From positions 10,369,501 through 10,433,500 of the forward strand of contig JAJFZO010000034.1 of NCBI GenBank assembly GCA_021397835.1: a stretch of DNA of 64,000 nucleotides, read 5' to 3'. Position numbers and translations under genes: made by a program. The notes beneath the pieces are model-generated. The model was given only the letters and a program-made list of their open reading frames with translations, did not search any database and was not told the origin of the DNA. This document shows positions 36,485 to 49,078 of this stretch, one piece after another. Source of the stretch: Moringa oleifera (lineage: Eukaryota; Streptophyta; Magnoliopsida; Brassicales; Moringaceae). Numbering within the stretch: position 1 is the first letter of the stretch; every line of letters begins with the position of its first letter.

Positions 36485-37260
36485 AATTTTCTCTTATTTT
36501 CATCTTTCTTGCTAACGTAATTCTCTGGCTCTAGCAATAACTCTTTCAAGTTCTTTGGTGTCATTCCATTAGGTGCATTATGAAACTTTCAGCTTGGATT
36601 CCTTATTGGATCACTAAGATCACCCCTAATTGATCCAATGCTTGCACCTTCAAAGTTACAAAGGTGAATCATTTCATGTAGTCTCATAATGGTTCTCTTA
36701 ACTATTGCCTAACGTGGAACAAACTAGTCATTTCTTCCTTTTTGACCATGCTACTTGTGAAGTACTGTCAGAATAGCTATTTAAGGGAATCACAAGAGTT
36801 AACAGAACTAAAGGAAGCGAGTTATACCATCGCCTACCCAACTTCACAGGGAACTCTTTGCACTTTATAAGGTCTAACAATCCTTAAAGGTTTGTCATTA
36901 TCAAGAATTGTTCAATGTGATCCCATGGTTCAATTAGCCCATCAAAGCTATCTATCTAAAGAGGCTCAACCTTAGATAATACTGGTTTAATGATGATCTT
37001 AACCACTAGTGGGCATTTTCCCACTGCTTTTTGACATTCATAAGTAATTAGATTTAAGTTTTCAAATTGCCTGTCTTTTTCTTTCTTGGGTAGCAGGAAG
37101 TATAAGAGCATTTATTGTTAATTATTTTTTATTTAGCTTACTTGGTAGTATCTTTCTCTCTATCTTCATCTTTGATATTGTATTGGTTTTGTACCACCTC
37201 ATCAAGGGCTTCAGGCGACATTAGTGCCAGTAGTTGGTGAACGAAGGGCTAAAGATGATG
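36485..37260 (-). pseudogene. Ty3/gypsy retrotransposon gag remnant (Retrotrans_gag)
   Basis: Minus-strand pieces follow the Retrotrans_gag plan: VVKIIIKPVLSKVEPL, then FDGLIEPWDHIEQFLIMTNL (about 36,890-36,955), then IKCKEFPVKLGRRWYNSLP (about 36,815-36,870), SSMVKKEEMTSLFHVRQ, and finally PENYVSKKDENKRKL (about 36,485-36,530). These match the YDG...DH...F, LKG.A..WY..LP and F......R blocks of plant gypsy gag, which forms the nucleocapsid core of the element's particle. Many stops and frameshifts separate the pieces. No protease, reverse transcriptase or LTR was recognised nearby, so it is a fragment. The left edge meets the array exactly at 36,484. Confidence 0.7.
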
Positions 37261-39798
37261 TTATCCTCCTTATGAGATCTATTGGTGCACTAAGACATTT
37301 AGGATATTAGTTATTTGATCCACGTATTGACTTAAGGCTACTATGCATCAGTGTAGGGACGCATTTAGTGATGGAAGTTTGAAGGGAACGTAAGTAGGAA
37401 AGGTGGAATGGTAGGGACATGAAAGTAAGGCAATATCATCGGTGTTGGCAGGATGGCGTGGAACCATTCCCACTAAGGTCATTGCTTGTAGAGGGGGTAC
37501 ATAGGAGGATATACCAGCACGCACAGTTGCCATCGTCACCATTACGAGATGCGGTAGGTGTAGAGCAATGGTGATTGTGACCATGAGTGATAAAGAGAAG
37601 GAGACCGTGGGTGGTCTTGCCATAATTGGGGGCAAAATGGGTTGGTTGACTTGGGCAATTGGTGGGTCAGTTGAAGCAAAATAAGGATCTTGGTTATCAG
37701 TTAGTAGAGTGTGTTTTAAGTACCACGGTTGACTAAAGTAGTAAAGGCGATTAATGAAAGTTTATTACTTTTTGTTGCAGTTTTTGATAAAACGATGCCA
37801 GTGATGTTTCTTGAAAAAATTAGGTAGTTGGATGTTGACATGTGGAGAGGGATCTCTAGAGTTTGTTGATGATAATGAAACTAAGGGAATCAACAAAATA
37901 AGAAAAATAGTCAAGAGGTTGTTATTAATTTGATTGAGATACTCTATTATAAACAAGTTAATGATGAAATTAATAGAATTTTGGTGTTGAGAAGATAGCT
38001 TGAATGAATCATCCATTGGGTTCTTCTTTATAATTAAATCGAAAGATACAAGGGTCATTTCAGTTTTGTACAACTTCACCAAACCTTAGTAAGTGAGATG
38101 TTGACTTGTTTATGCCCTCATCTAGGTTGTTGATTTTTTGATCTTTTGACACCTGCCAATATATAGGATATCAAAGTATCAAAGTATCATAGATCTCATA
38201 AATCACATCGCTACAACACTGATGACATTAGCATTTTCTCGTTGACACTAGACCGTATGCCATTCTAACACTACCAACACTGTTCAGTGCCTTGCCTTTT
38301 TGGTTGCTCTTAAGTCGCAAGTGTTTTTTATTGGAAGGCATGCCATCGTGGGTTTCTCTTGTACACATCAAGCCTAATTGATATTTAATCACATCAACTT
38401 TAGTTTCTTCTCTATTTTCTCCTTACATTTTTATTTTTTATTTTTTGCAAATTTTCTTCATGTTCTTTATTGGTATTATATGCTTTTCAATTCATCTTTG
38501 CTTACTAGATTCCCTTAATGTTTTAGCCATCTAAGCAGAAAAGATTTATGGTTTCTTGATTGATTTGATTTTAATTTATTAGGTTTCTTCTTTTGTGGAG
38601 AATGATTTTTTGGTATGTGACCGCTATGAATTCTGCGTGAAGTCTAATGGTTTACGTTTGGGGTAAAATTTCGTCATTTTCTTTTTCTTTTATCTTGCGA
38701 TGGGATTATAAGAAAATGAAAGTGAGTTCAAGAGTTAATTTGTTTGTATAAGAGAAAATTGTAAAATAACATTACCCATCATGAAATTGAAGGATTTCTT
38801 TATAAAAAAAACCAATGGACAAAAAAAAAAGTGCAATTCTTGTTTTGTAAGATATTAGGAACTTTTCTTTCCTTTTTGGCTAAACCATGAAAATACTGAG
38901 AGAGAAAGTGTTGAAAAATAATGAAACATACATCAAAAAATTGTAAATTCTGAAAATAAAGTCTTATTACATAAGTCTTATCATATTTTTTATAAAAAAT
39001 TTATTTTAACAAAATCATCTATTTTAATTATGATTATAAGTTTTATTTTTTAAAAATTATAATATTAGAAATTATTTATTAATCAATAAATATATTTATA
39101 AAAAATATGAAAAACAAAAATTATAATTTTATTTAATGATTTTTCTAGATTTGATGCAGCACCAAATGAATTGATTAATGAAATGACAACGAATGTAGGC
39201 TTGTTATTATAATAAAAAAATTTCATTTTTTTAATCTACTTAATAAAATTTTAAGATCAATTGAAAGTTTTAAAATAAATAATATTTATAGAATTAATTA
39301 AATAACCAAAAGAGATTAAGCAATAGTTTCCTTCCTTTAATTATCTTTTACATAATCAAACCAAATGTCATGTTGTTAAAGAAGGATCCATTTCACATTA
39401 ATATAAGTATCTACCAAGTCAAAATCACAGAGATTATTTTTAATTTAATAAAAAAAAGTTAAAAATATTTAAATTAAAAATTAATATAATGAAATTTTTT
39501 AAAATTTTATATAAATATAAAAATAGAATCTTTACAATATTTATTTATTTATTTATTTATTTTGGTAGATATAAGAAAAATTAAAATCCGATAAAAATGT
39601 TTGCTGGTTAGCAATTTGAACATGTATCCTATGTAATTATCTATTATCATTTCTTGTATAGGCTCTAATGGGGAAAAGACTACCATTTATTTCACTGGTC
39701 AAGTTTTTATTTCATTTTCTTTGATTAATCTCAAGTCTAAACATGGTCCAATAGAAGCATGAGATTGTTAAATTTGTTATTTAGGATTGATATGAATA
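37261..39798. other. No gene seen; region between gag remnant and copy B
   Basis: The minus-strand frames at 37,348-37,635 and 37,765-38,082 may include the 5' part of the gag region (a proline-rich leader) but have no motif I recognise. From 38,420 on the DNA is intron- or intergenic-like, with a TTTA microsatellite at about 39,539-39,561. If the duplication extends left of the window in copy A, part of this segment may have a partner there. Confidence 0.4.
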
Positions 39799-39896
39799 CT
39801 GTTTTGTTGAGAAATTTGCTTATGTTATATTTGTTTTTATTTCCCTTTTTCAAAGACTGGGAAGAAAAGATGTTAATATATCTTTAATCGTGCAAG

Positions 39897-40029
39897 TTTA
39901 TGCAATCCATGTGGCTTTTTATGTCGTGCACCTCCACGACAAAGCCAAGGAGAAGTTCGGACCCTTGAAGCTAGGGTAAATCTTGTATACAGTGTTTTTA
40001 TTAAGGTCCTTCAGTATCTTGATGGCAAG
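39897..40029 (+). pseudogene. REF/SRPP-like exon, copy B, frameshifted
   Basis: YAIHVAFYVVHLHDKAKEKF then GPLKLG is followed by an in-frame TAA. Compared with the copy at 100-232, one base is missing in the aagctagggt segment; shifting frame there restores VNLVYSVFIKVLQYLDGK up to the GT donor at 40,030. GPLK is closer to the family consensus GPLKPG than copy A's GTLKP, so the two copies have decayed independently. No neighbouring exon was found. The AG acceptor and GT donor are both retained. Confidence 0.55.
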
Positions 40030-41589
40030 GTTCATATTTTTAATTTTTAATTTATTTTTTATTAATAATAATAATAATTCTTATTATTATTTATGTTTTC
40101 AAATTGAATCCTATTTCCTATTTCAAGAAATACTTCCTTGATATGAGTTGATTAGATCATGATGCCCCAGCTTTCTTAAGCACTAAGATCGTTCTCGATC
40201 TCTTAGGAGTATTGCTTTGTAGATTTTTCGTAAGAAATCATGATTAAGTAACTGTTATCAATTTTTTTTTTTTTTTCATATCAGGGTAGTAGTGATCTAG
40301 AACATTGTAAGGCTCGAGTTACGGGATCAAATCACTAAGAGTGTCGATGGAGCCCTTGTTCATGGCATTGCCAAATAGAGGCTTATGATAGCCTTACGAT
40401 GCTTGGATAAAGAGTTGGTATGACATCAATAGATCTTTTTTGGTCTAAGGATCTAGACTCACTAACTCATCCACAAATAGTCGATTCTAATATCAAGTAA
40501 CTAATCTCAATCTTGTTGCAAGGGCTAAAGATGTGACATGAGCAGAGGAAAAAGTTTGTTGAAGCCGTAATCTAGATGATGTGACATTTGCCATAGATCA
40601 GACCACTTTCAACCTTCAATTGGGTCATTTGGTCAAGATATTCACTTCAAGAAAAATGAAGTCAAACTAGTGTCATAGTTAAAAATATAAAAACAAATGA
40701 AATGAAAATGATGTGATGGCAAAAGTGAGATCGAGGACAAATTTTCAAATAGGGCATGGTTGATGAAGTTAGCCAGCTTAAATGAAGAAAGCTCAGCATT
40801 AGGAATGTGAGACATCTAAAAAGGATTAAGAACATGATAGGATGAAGGAGTCCTATCAACACCTAATTTTAGCTTTAACTTTTGAGAAAAAGCTAAAACA
40901 TTAGTCAGATATCAATAAGTCTTTTCAAATCAGGATTATTTTATGAAATTCTAAAATCATATTTTTACCCCTATGTCAAGTCGAGAATAACTTAATAAAC
41001 CTCTTCCGATGTTATCATACTCTAATGTTAGATCAAGAGTAGATTAATGAGCATATCCCGATGTGAGCTTAATAAGCATATCTCGACATGCATTTAATAA
41101 GTATACCTCGATGTGGGCATAATGGGTGCACCCAGATGTCATCATACCTACATATCAGGTCAAGAATAGTTTAATAAACATTCAACTTGATGTTAGATTG
41201 AAATTCTCAATGAAAGATGAAAACAAAAACACAATTATGATATTAAAAAAACGATGTGGTTGATGATGATCCCACATTAAATTTAGGAATTGTATCTTGA
41301 AGAAATTAACCTCAACCTCATGCTTATCTGGATGTAATTGACCTTAATCTCACATCGACCCCAAATGTGCAATAGTTCTAAATTGATGAAAAATTGGTAA
41401 AATAATAATAAACTAAAGGTAGATTAAAAAAATAGTAAATCGATGATGAATCGATAGAACTCCAATAAAATGACAAAATCAATGCCAGATTGATGAAATA
41501 ATAAGTAAACTCAACAACAGATTGGTACAAAAGACTTTTGATGTTCATAATTGTAAACATAAGATGTCAAAACTAACCTTTAATCAAGT
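40030..41589. other. No gene seen; partner of 233-1,794
   Basis: It carries an expanded TAA/ATT microsatellite at about 40,060-40,092. Substitutions relative to copy A are scattered, with no coding pattern. Confidence 0.55.
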
Positions 41590-42017
41590 TAGACCAAATT
41601 CTTGATGTGATATTTTTGACTCTAATCTCACATTGCATCATTTTCTTTTAAATGTGATTGACTTTCATCTTGCGTTTGCATCATTTTCTTTTAGATATGA
41701 TTGATTCTGATCTCGCATTTGCATTTATTTATTTTTCGTGTGATTGATTTTGATCTCATATATGCATTTACTTCTTCTCCATGTGATTGACTCTAATTTA
41801 ACATCTGCACTTACTTCTTCTCAATATGATTGATTTTGATGTCATATCCACATCTACTTCTTCTTGATGTGACTAATTCTAATCTCACATCTACTATTTC
41901 TTTATGATGTGAACAATTCTAATCTTATATCTTCATTTACTTCTTTCGACGTGATTGATTCTAATCTCTCATGTACATTTACTTCTTCTCCATGTGGTGG
42001 ATTTGGATCTCACATTG
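41590..42017 (+). repeat. 43-bp tandem repeat, copy B
   Basis: Same unit family as at 1,795-2,182 (cacatctgcatttacttctt, then a TGTGATTGATT core). It has about one more unit than copy A and independently varied units. Confidence 0.8.
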
Positions 42018-44559
42018 GGTTACAAGCATAACATAATTCCCCATTTGATTTCCTTTGACCTTTCATCGAGTTACAAATCTTACATAATTCCAAGTATGAT
42101 TTTCATAATTCCAACTTGATTTTGATGTGATTGACTTAATTCTCACATTAGATTTAACTAATTTGATCCTAATATGATTGACTTAATTCTCATATTAAGT
42201 CAATCCAACATCAAAATGTCATTGATTTTTTACTTTACTCTATTTTTTCAGGTGCTACTGCAACAGGATTCCTGATGGTACATGAAATCTAAATGTATTC
42301 TCATAATTGGCTCCAGATGTGGTCATACATGGGTTTTAGTTGAATAACTAGAAGAAAAACTCTAAAAAATGGAAGAATAAGACTCAAGAAGTTATTGGAA
42401 GACTCTTGGTGGAATCTACACTAAGAGCGCCTTTTTCCAAAATAGACTACCCAGCACCATTGTTCCTTCTCCCTTGTAATGAACGTTCCAAATTTTTAGT
42501 AAGCCTCGCCTTTTTTTTTTTTTTCCTATAAGTAAACCCATTTTTAACGAACCAAAGGGTGTCTCTGCATTCTAAAACTCTGCATCTTTATATTCAAACA
42601 TCTCTATCTCTTTCTAGAATCTCTACACCTTTGTTTTTTTTCAAGAAAGTCTTTACATTTTAAGATCTTTGCATTCTTTCAAGTTTATCTTTAGGAAGTT
42701 TTTCTAAGAGTATTCATTGACTATTTAATAAAAAAATAGCATGCAAATCGTAATGAAGGTACTGTTCATCCTGTACTTATTTTCACATAAATAAATAACA
42801 TGATGTTTGCTTCTGCTCACTTTTCTTTGTTATTTACTATTCATTATATATAAATTATATAAAGCATCTTATGTTTTTCTAAAAATTATTTTAGAGAAAG
42901 GAATTTGATGAAGTTCATATTCTAATCGCTAATTTACAAAATATATTTTTTCAAAATTGAAGATTTAGTATCAACTAAGCAGATATTCTTGTATAAAATG
43001 GATAATACATTTATTTTGAGATTCACACATTCTAATTAAGTTTGATAAGGCTTTATCCTAAAATTTTAAGATTAAGCAAGGATTAATCTCACCTTGTTTA
43101 TGTATAATGTATATGTATATAGATATATACGTTGTACTTATTTATTATACTTCGAGATCAATATGAAATTATCCTAATTCAAAGGCAAGAGATCATCTTA
43201 TTTAAGTGGTACCAATTCTTAGGCACTTGTGGGGGTGCTGACCTTCCTCTACGCATAACTGGCTCATGATCTTAGATGCTTTGGTGAAGTAAGACCAATG
43301 CCTATTCTCAAATGGAGTTTAACTTTCCTTTTCTAAAAAAAAGAAGTTTTTGAGTAAAACTGGTAGCCAATCACATCATAAAAAAGATTAATAGTGGTTC
43401 TTTATCTTCCTTATTTATCCAACAAATTTGTAAAAACTAAAAGGAATTTTCTTATGATCAAGCTTTTTGCTAGGAAAAAAATCCAATTTTGATAGTTGAT
43501 GACTCCGCTAAGGACCAATGATTACAGAATTTAGCAAACTTAAATAGGATTGATCTCTTCATGTAAAAATTTAATTTGGTTTTGAGGATATATATATATA
43601 TACACCTGATATATGGTCAGAAAGGCTCCTTTATTATCTTTTTATTGTGAATCTTTGCAGTTTAAATTTTTTATCGTACCCGATCTAAGGTTAGGAATAT
43701 TAACACTTTACCATATATATTTACTATCTATTTTTCCCTTGAAAAAAAGAATTCACACATTCCTTTTCATGCATTTGCATATAGCTAAACTTGAGCTCAG
43801 CCCTTTATGGTGCACATGCTATTTTAAGATGGATGAAAAAATGCATGTATTCAAGAGATCACTTAATCTCCGTGCATGTCTTGTATCTCATCTTTCCCAG
43901 GCCTTACTCTGTAAGTTGGTATCACTCTTTAAAAGCTTTTTAGCATTCATATATGTGATATTGATGATTAGAGGTAGGAAGATCTAGGAGCTTAGAGCTT
44001 TTAAGAACCCAAAGGCCTTATTTTAGTTCAAAGCTTTACATATAGACAAAGTTATATGTCAACATTATTAGGGATTAACGACCCTATTAAGCCGTAAAAA
44101 TAGCTAAAGGTAGGACTGTGGCAGCGTTAATTCTAGTTTCTAATATTATTTAATTCATGCTTCATGACATCGGGAATTGAATGCTCAAATCATCATAAAC
44201 AGTAAAAGAATGTTTTTATTTTAGATTTGAGAACCAAAAATAGATTAGAAGATCGAACCAATCTGGTATCCCATAAAGAAGTGCAACCAGTGGGAAAAAG
44301 TTTGCAATCCAAGTATGGAGGCAAATTGATGAGTCCTCTTCCTTATTAAATGTATTCTAAAGTCAGTGTGATATTGAAAGAAAATGAAAATAGATCATTC
44401 TAGCCTCATCAGACTTATAATATGAAAAATATTATAGTCCAAGAAAAATAAAAAAGGTTTGTTATGAGTATGTGAATCTCCAAGGAAAAGCTGATGAGGG
44501 AAATCAAAAGAAAAAGGTGCAAAGACTACTTGAAAAAAAGTTTAGTTGATGGGCTTACT
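42018..44559. other. No gene seen; spacer with a 0.7-kb segment missing from copy A
   Basis: About 42,445-43,125 has no counterpart in A, where ttgccaaaatatatatgtta joins directly at 2,571. That segment has a poly-T run, a tataagtaaacc TATA-like box at 42,526 and several tctgcat/tctttacat words. An LTR or leader region is possible, but no terminal TG...CA repeat pair was found. The open frame at 43,613-43,987 covers unique spacer and matches no family I know. About 215 bp of copy A (3,820-4,035) is missing around 44,385. Confidence 0.45.
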
Positions 44560-45805
44560 ACAAAGACATAGTGATAAGTCAATTTAGTTGGCTATTCTAG
44601 TTGTTCTAACATATGGATTGGTGATTTTACAAAATGCAACTAGTTAGATTGACTTGGCTACATTATATTTTGTGGAGATGATCGAGCAAGGGGTAGACCT
44701 AACCTCAGTTATACTTGTTGAGACTTTCTAGTCCCTATCGTATTACAAGATCTTAAGAAGAGGGAAAATCATAGGGCGACTATTTTATACAACTAATTGA
44801 AGAGCCATCTAATCAGGAATGATAAGGCCTTAAGAATGTTTACTGTAACTCAATCAAGAATTTTTATAAAAATGAAGAATTTTAACAGAAATATAGTCAT
44901 AATGATTTCTTGTGCTTCATACTTCAAAAGAGAAATAAGTTAAGTGGATGATGCCATGGTTATTCTATGAAAACATTCTTTACCAAACTACGAATGGATT
45001 TACTTTACTGTTACCAAGCTTATAGGGTTACTGTGGATATACACCTTTATTATTCTCAAGCAACTAAGGATCAAGCAATTCATCCCTATTTCATATGATT
45101 TGGTACAAGGTAGAAATTGCAATAGCACCTTCAGCAAAATGCAGAAGGAAATGTTAGAGTGAGACAAGTTCACCATAAGGAAATGGAGACTCGCTTTAGG
45201 AATCTAGCTAAGATATCATCGACAAAGGAAGAAATTGATTAGAGATTTACACCTACCAGCCTAGTTGCTTCAATATCAATTCGCCTTAATCCTAATCGTG
45301 ATGCCCATATCAACTTTCAAGAAGCAGCAAGATCTTGATATTGAACAGTTGACAGTAAAAAAGGGCAAAGTGGAAAAATGTATTGGATGCTAAAATAAAA
45401 GGCTGGGATTTAGGATTAAATGATTGGTAAGCTTAAGTAAGATCGAGATCAAGTCAAAGAGTAGAGTCTTTGAGGAGGAAAATGAAAGCCGTAACATTAG
45501 ATAATGTGGTTGAAAAAGACAAGAAAATCAAGAAACTTACCTAATAAGTGTGGTCTCTGAAGGAATAAATGAATGATCTAAGATTGGGGGAAAGAGGAAA
45601 GAATAGAAAAAAATTTCTTGAGGTTTTGAATGATATGAAAAAGGAAAATGAAAGATTGAAGGGACAAATATATCAAGGCAAGAAAAATCCATTAGAGAAG
45701 CTTGTTAACAAGGAGGTAAAATGCAAATTTGAAGTCAGACATATGATAATTATTCCAATGAAGATGGATTATGTTAAGGTAATCAATGATTATGATGAAA
45801 AATAG
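44560..45805 (+). pseudogene. DUF7745-like pseudogene, copy B
   Basis: This is the partner of 3,950-5,450 and is more decayed. The N-terminal PTLEEY block is absent because of the roughly 215-bp deletion near 44,385. The LPK...ETF region (about 44,590-44,760) and the SI.YQ...GLYDEFGYTP-equivalent region (about 44,940-45,180) are broken by stops. The C-terminal Lys/Glu-rich coil is open at 45,569-45,805 (MKKENERLKGQIYQGKKNP). The coil is the best-kept part in both copies. No function can be assigned. Confidence 0.55.
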
Positions 45806-46689
45806 AAAAGATCATACGAGAGGTGATTTGTGGAAATCTAGAGCAAAGGAAATATGTGCACCTTATTGCTGTGACAAGAAAAGAATATGAATCATAGGAT
45901 GGGAATTATAAGAATGATCTAAGATCGATTTTAACTCAGATAGAACAAAACTATAGAGGCTATAAGTCTCATTAAAAAGGAATTAGATGCTTTCAAGACC
46001 AAATTTAGATCATCACTGTGTTCAAAAGAAGAAATGCATACCTTCATGGCAAACTTCTAGTAAGATACTAGCATGGAGTTTATGTGTTCAATTATGGTTC
46101 CAATCTAAGATACTCATGAGATTCTCATATAAATCTTAATAAGATTTTTATTTTTTAGTTTTATGATGATCTGAGTACTATGCTTTTCCCATATCTATTA
46201 TCATGCATACACATTTATTTATTTGAAATCTAGATAACAAGGTCAAGAGAATTAAAAAACCAAAGTCATGATTTCTCGAGGTCAAGATTTCTCTAAGGTT
46301 GGAAGATATTAGGTTGGGAAGATCAGAAATTTAGACCAAAAAAGGTAGATCGGGTTTGATTGAAATGATAAACGAAAACAATATGATTAGATATCCTAAA
46401 AAGCCAAAATATCATGATATGAAGGGCTTAGGTTCAAGGAACCCAAAGATGATTCCAAACTATACTCAAACAAAACATAGAAATAGCTAAGATTCAAATA
46501 AGAATACCTAATGAAATCATCAAAGCTAGAGGAAACTAGACTAATCTAAAATTTTAAGGATCTCTCCTAACTTTTTAGGGCAATTAGACTTGGCAATAGG
46601 ATATACATTTTGGGGAAATTTAAGTTCATTTTTTTGGTGCTCTTAAGACTAATAAACTCCCTGCTTACCTATTGATTGCATTCATGCTG
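45806..46689. other. No gene seen; partner of 5,451-6,330
   Basis: Collinear with copy A up to the first telomere-like cluster. Confidence 0.5.
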
Positions 46690-47050
46690 TGTCACATCCT
46701 TGTCCTTAAACCTTGGACTTGAACCTTAAGCTCTAAACCATAAAGTGTGAACATGAAAACTTGCATCCTTAACATTTAACCTGAAACCTACAACATTAAA
46801 CTTCAAATTTCACTTTCTTGACCTTACACCTTAGATCTTGGACACAAGCCCCTAGACCTTAGACTCAAGACCTTAGACCTATAGCTCATGACCCTTGACC
46901 ATTGATCTTTGACCTTGGACCTTGTAGCCTTAATCTTCAAACCTAAGCCTTTGACTTAGACCTTTATCCCTGACCCTAAACCTTGGACTTTAGGCCATTT
47001 ACACTAGACCTTAGACCTTTGACGCTAACCTTTCAACACATACCTAAAAT
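46690..47050 (+). repeat. Degenerate telomere-like repeat cluster
   Basis: First cluster of copy B, preceded by the same 'gtcacatccttgtccttaaacc' entry as 6,331. Confidence 0.75.
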
Positions 47051-48234
47051 CTTACTAATAACTTAACTATTTATAGTGCATTTAATATTTTTTGAATTTT
47101 GAAAGCCTTTTTAATGATTTTTTGTGCTTTTAATTATGTTATGTGCTGCAAGATTACATGATGACACACAAGTGTAAGCAGTTGGATAGTTTTTGCCAAT
47201 TTTTGACATCACTTTGTATTTTGGCAATAACTCTCTCTTTTGAACTCCGATTAACATCGTTTAACTTCTAAAATATGAATCTTCAAGTGATTTGTTTTAA
47301 AGAAGTTAATTTTAGCCATTTTGATTTCCTTTATTGATCCTTTAAAGGCTTTTTTTTTTTTTTTTTGAAATTAGGTCACTTTAGAAAGAGCTTACGTCAA
47401 AACAAAGGATACTTTATGCTCTTCCTTCAAACCTATATTATTCTCTCATCAAAAATAGTTGATCTCATTGAAGCACCCTCAATATTTCATACTCATTTCC
47501 AAACTATTCTTCATGTTTCTTAAGGCATTAGATCCCTTGAATTGCCTTTTTTGAAAAGCTCCTAATATTTCCAAGTACTCATTTCTACCCCAAGGAAGAG
47601 CCCATGAAGGGTTCTTTAAGCATCAATATATTTTTGTTCATTTCATTCTTTTATTTTAAACATTGTTCCTATGCAATCATAAGACTATGATCTCCCTTAC
47701 ACCTCTTTTGATTCATTTAACCTCCTTAAGAGTCTTTCAAAAACTACCTTAGACGAGCTGGCTTTCATCATAATTTTCAATTGTCCTTCTAAGGAAAAGC
47801 CCACTAGGGTCACTTTTTATTTTCATATATTTTCATTCTCTGATGCTTAATGCCCCAAATTGGTCTTAAAATATTCATAAGATCAACCTCTACAAGATTC
47901 ACGATTTACTTCTTTGCATCTCTTTCTAGATTTCTCACAAAACCTCCCTATAAAAGCCTTATTGGTCATGAGAATGTAGTTGATTTATGATGGAAGAGTC
48001 ATTTTACATTCTCATTCTCTGTTACTATAACATCATATGGTTTATGCCTTACTTTTAGTGTGTTGCCTCAAATTGTTCTTCTTTGAAATCTTGTAGACCT
48101 TGGATCATTTTGGAAGCAAAATAGATATTGGTACATACAGTTTAAAAATTTGATGGCGACTTCAATTTTGCTTTTTTAAAAGATTTCTAAAGAAATAAAT
48201 TTCTTCTTTTTCACACTAAGGGTTGTCATAGGAC

Positions 48235-48510
48235 ACGCTGGCTATGATAGCCTAGACCACCATAATCCCTAAACTTTGAACTTTAACCTTAAGCCCTGAA
48301 CCATATAGCATGAACATGAAAACTTGCACCCTTGATCTTGGACCCTAAACCTACAATCTAGAGCTTTGAATTTTAATTTTTGACCTTAGCCCTAGGCATA
48401 GGACTTAGGATCGTAAAACTCTAGGTCAAGAACCTTGACCATTCGTCTTTGACCTTGGACCTTGTTGCCTTAACCCTAAATCTTAAACAGTTGACTTGGA
48501 CTCTTAACCT
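48235..48510 (+). repeat. Telomere-like cluster cut by a recombination junction
   Basis: At about 48,510 the cluster breaks off after ggactcttaacctt and jumps into mid-unit body sequence (tttcatcaaccttctcaagg) of the 52,275 type. Confidence 0.75.
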
Positions 48511-48874
48511 TATCTTTCGTTTCATCAACCTTCTCAAGGATCTTTTAAAAGCTGCCTTTGAACAAACCTCTTCTATCTTAATTTTCAGTTCTTCTGCCAA
48601 GGAAAAGCTTGTAAAGATTACTTTTTGCTTTCATTTCTTTTCATCCTACGATGTTATAAACCCTAAGTTAGTCCCAAAATATTCTTGAGATCACCCTTTA
48701 TAAGATTCATCATTCATTTCTTTGCATCTTTTTCTAGATTTCTTTTCCTAAACCTCCCTAAAAGGGCCTTGGTGGTCATGGGAATGTAGTTCATTTATGA
48801 TGAAACAACCATCTTAAATTCTCATTCTCTTTTATTACAATGCTATATGGTTTATGTTTTGCTCTTAATGTGTT

Positions 48875-49078
48875 GCCCTAACCTTGAACCCCAAACCTGT
48901 AACCTTAAACCTTTGACTTGGACCCCATTAATTCTTGTGCTTGAACCTTGCAACCTTAACCCTGAACCCTAAACCTTTGACTTTGACCCTTTAATATAAC
49001 CTGGAGCTTAGACTATAGACCTTCAATCGTAGACCTAAGTCCTTTGATCGAAAACCCTTCATCATAGACCTAAAACAC
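48875..49078 (+). repeat. Half telomere-like cluster entered by a deletion
   Basis: Unit body (gttttgctcttaatgtgttg) joins directly to the middle of a cluster. The remaining half matches 53,070-53,213, including the diagnostic end aaaacactactgataactca. Confidence 0.75.

Noticed and set aside
37348..37635. Minus-strand open frame of 95 codons near the gag remnant
   Set aside because: It could be gag leader but carries no recognisable block, so I did not call it a gene.
42445..43125. Solo LTR
   Set aside because: No TG...CA ends or target duplication could be identified at either edge.
43613..43987. Forward open frame of 124 codons
   Set aside because: The partner in copy A (3,040-3,420) is broken and no domain is visible; chance or relic.
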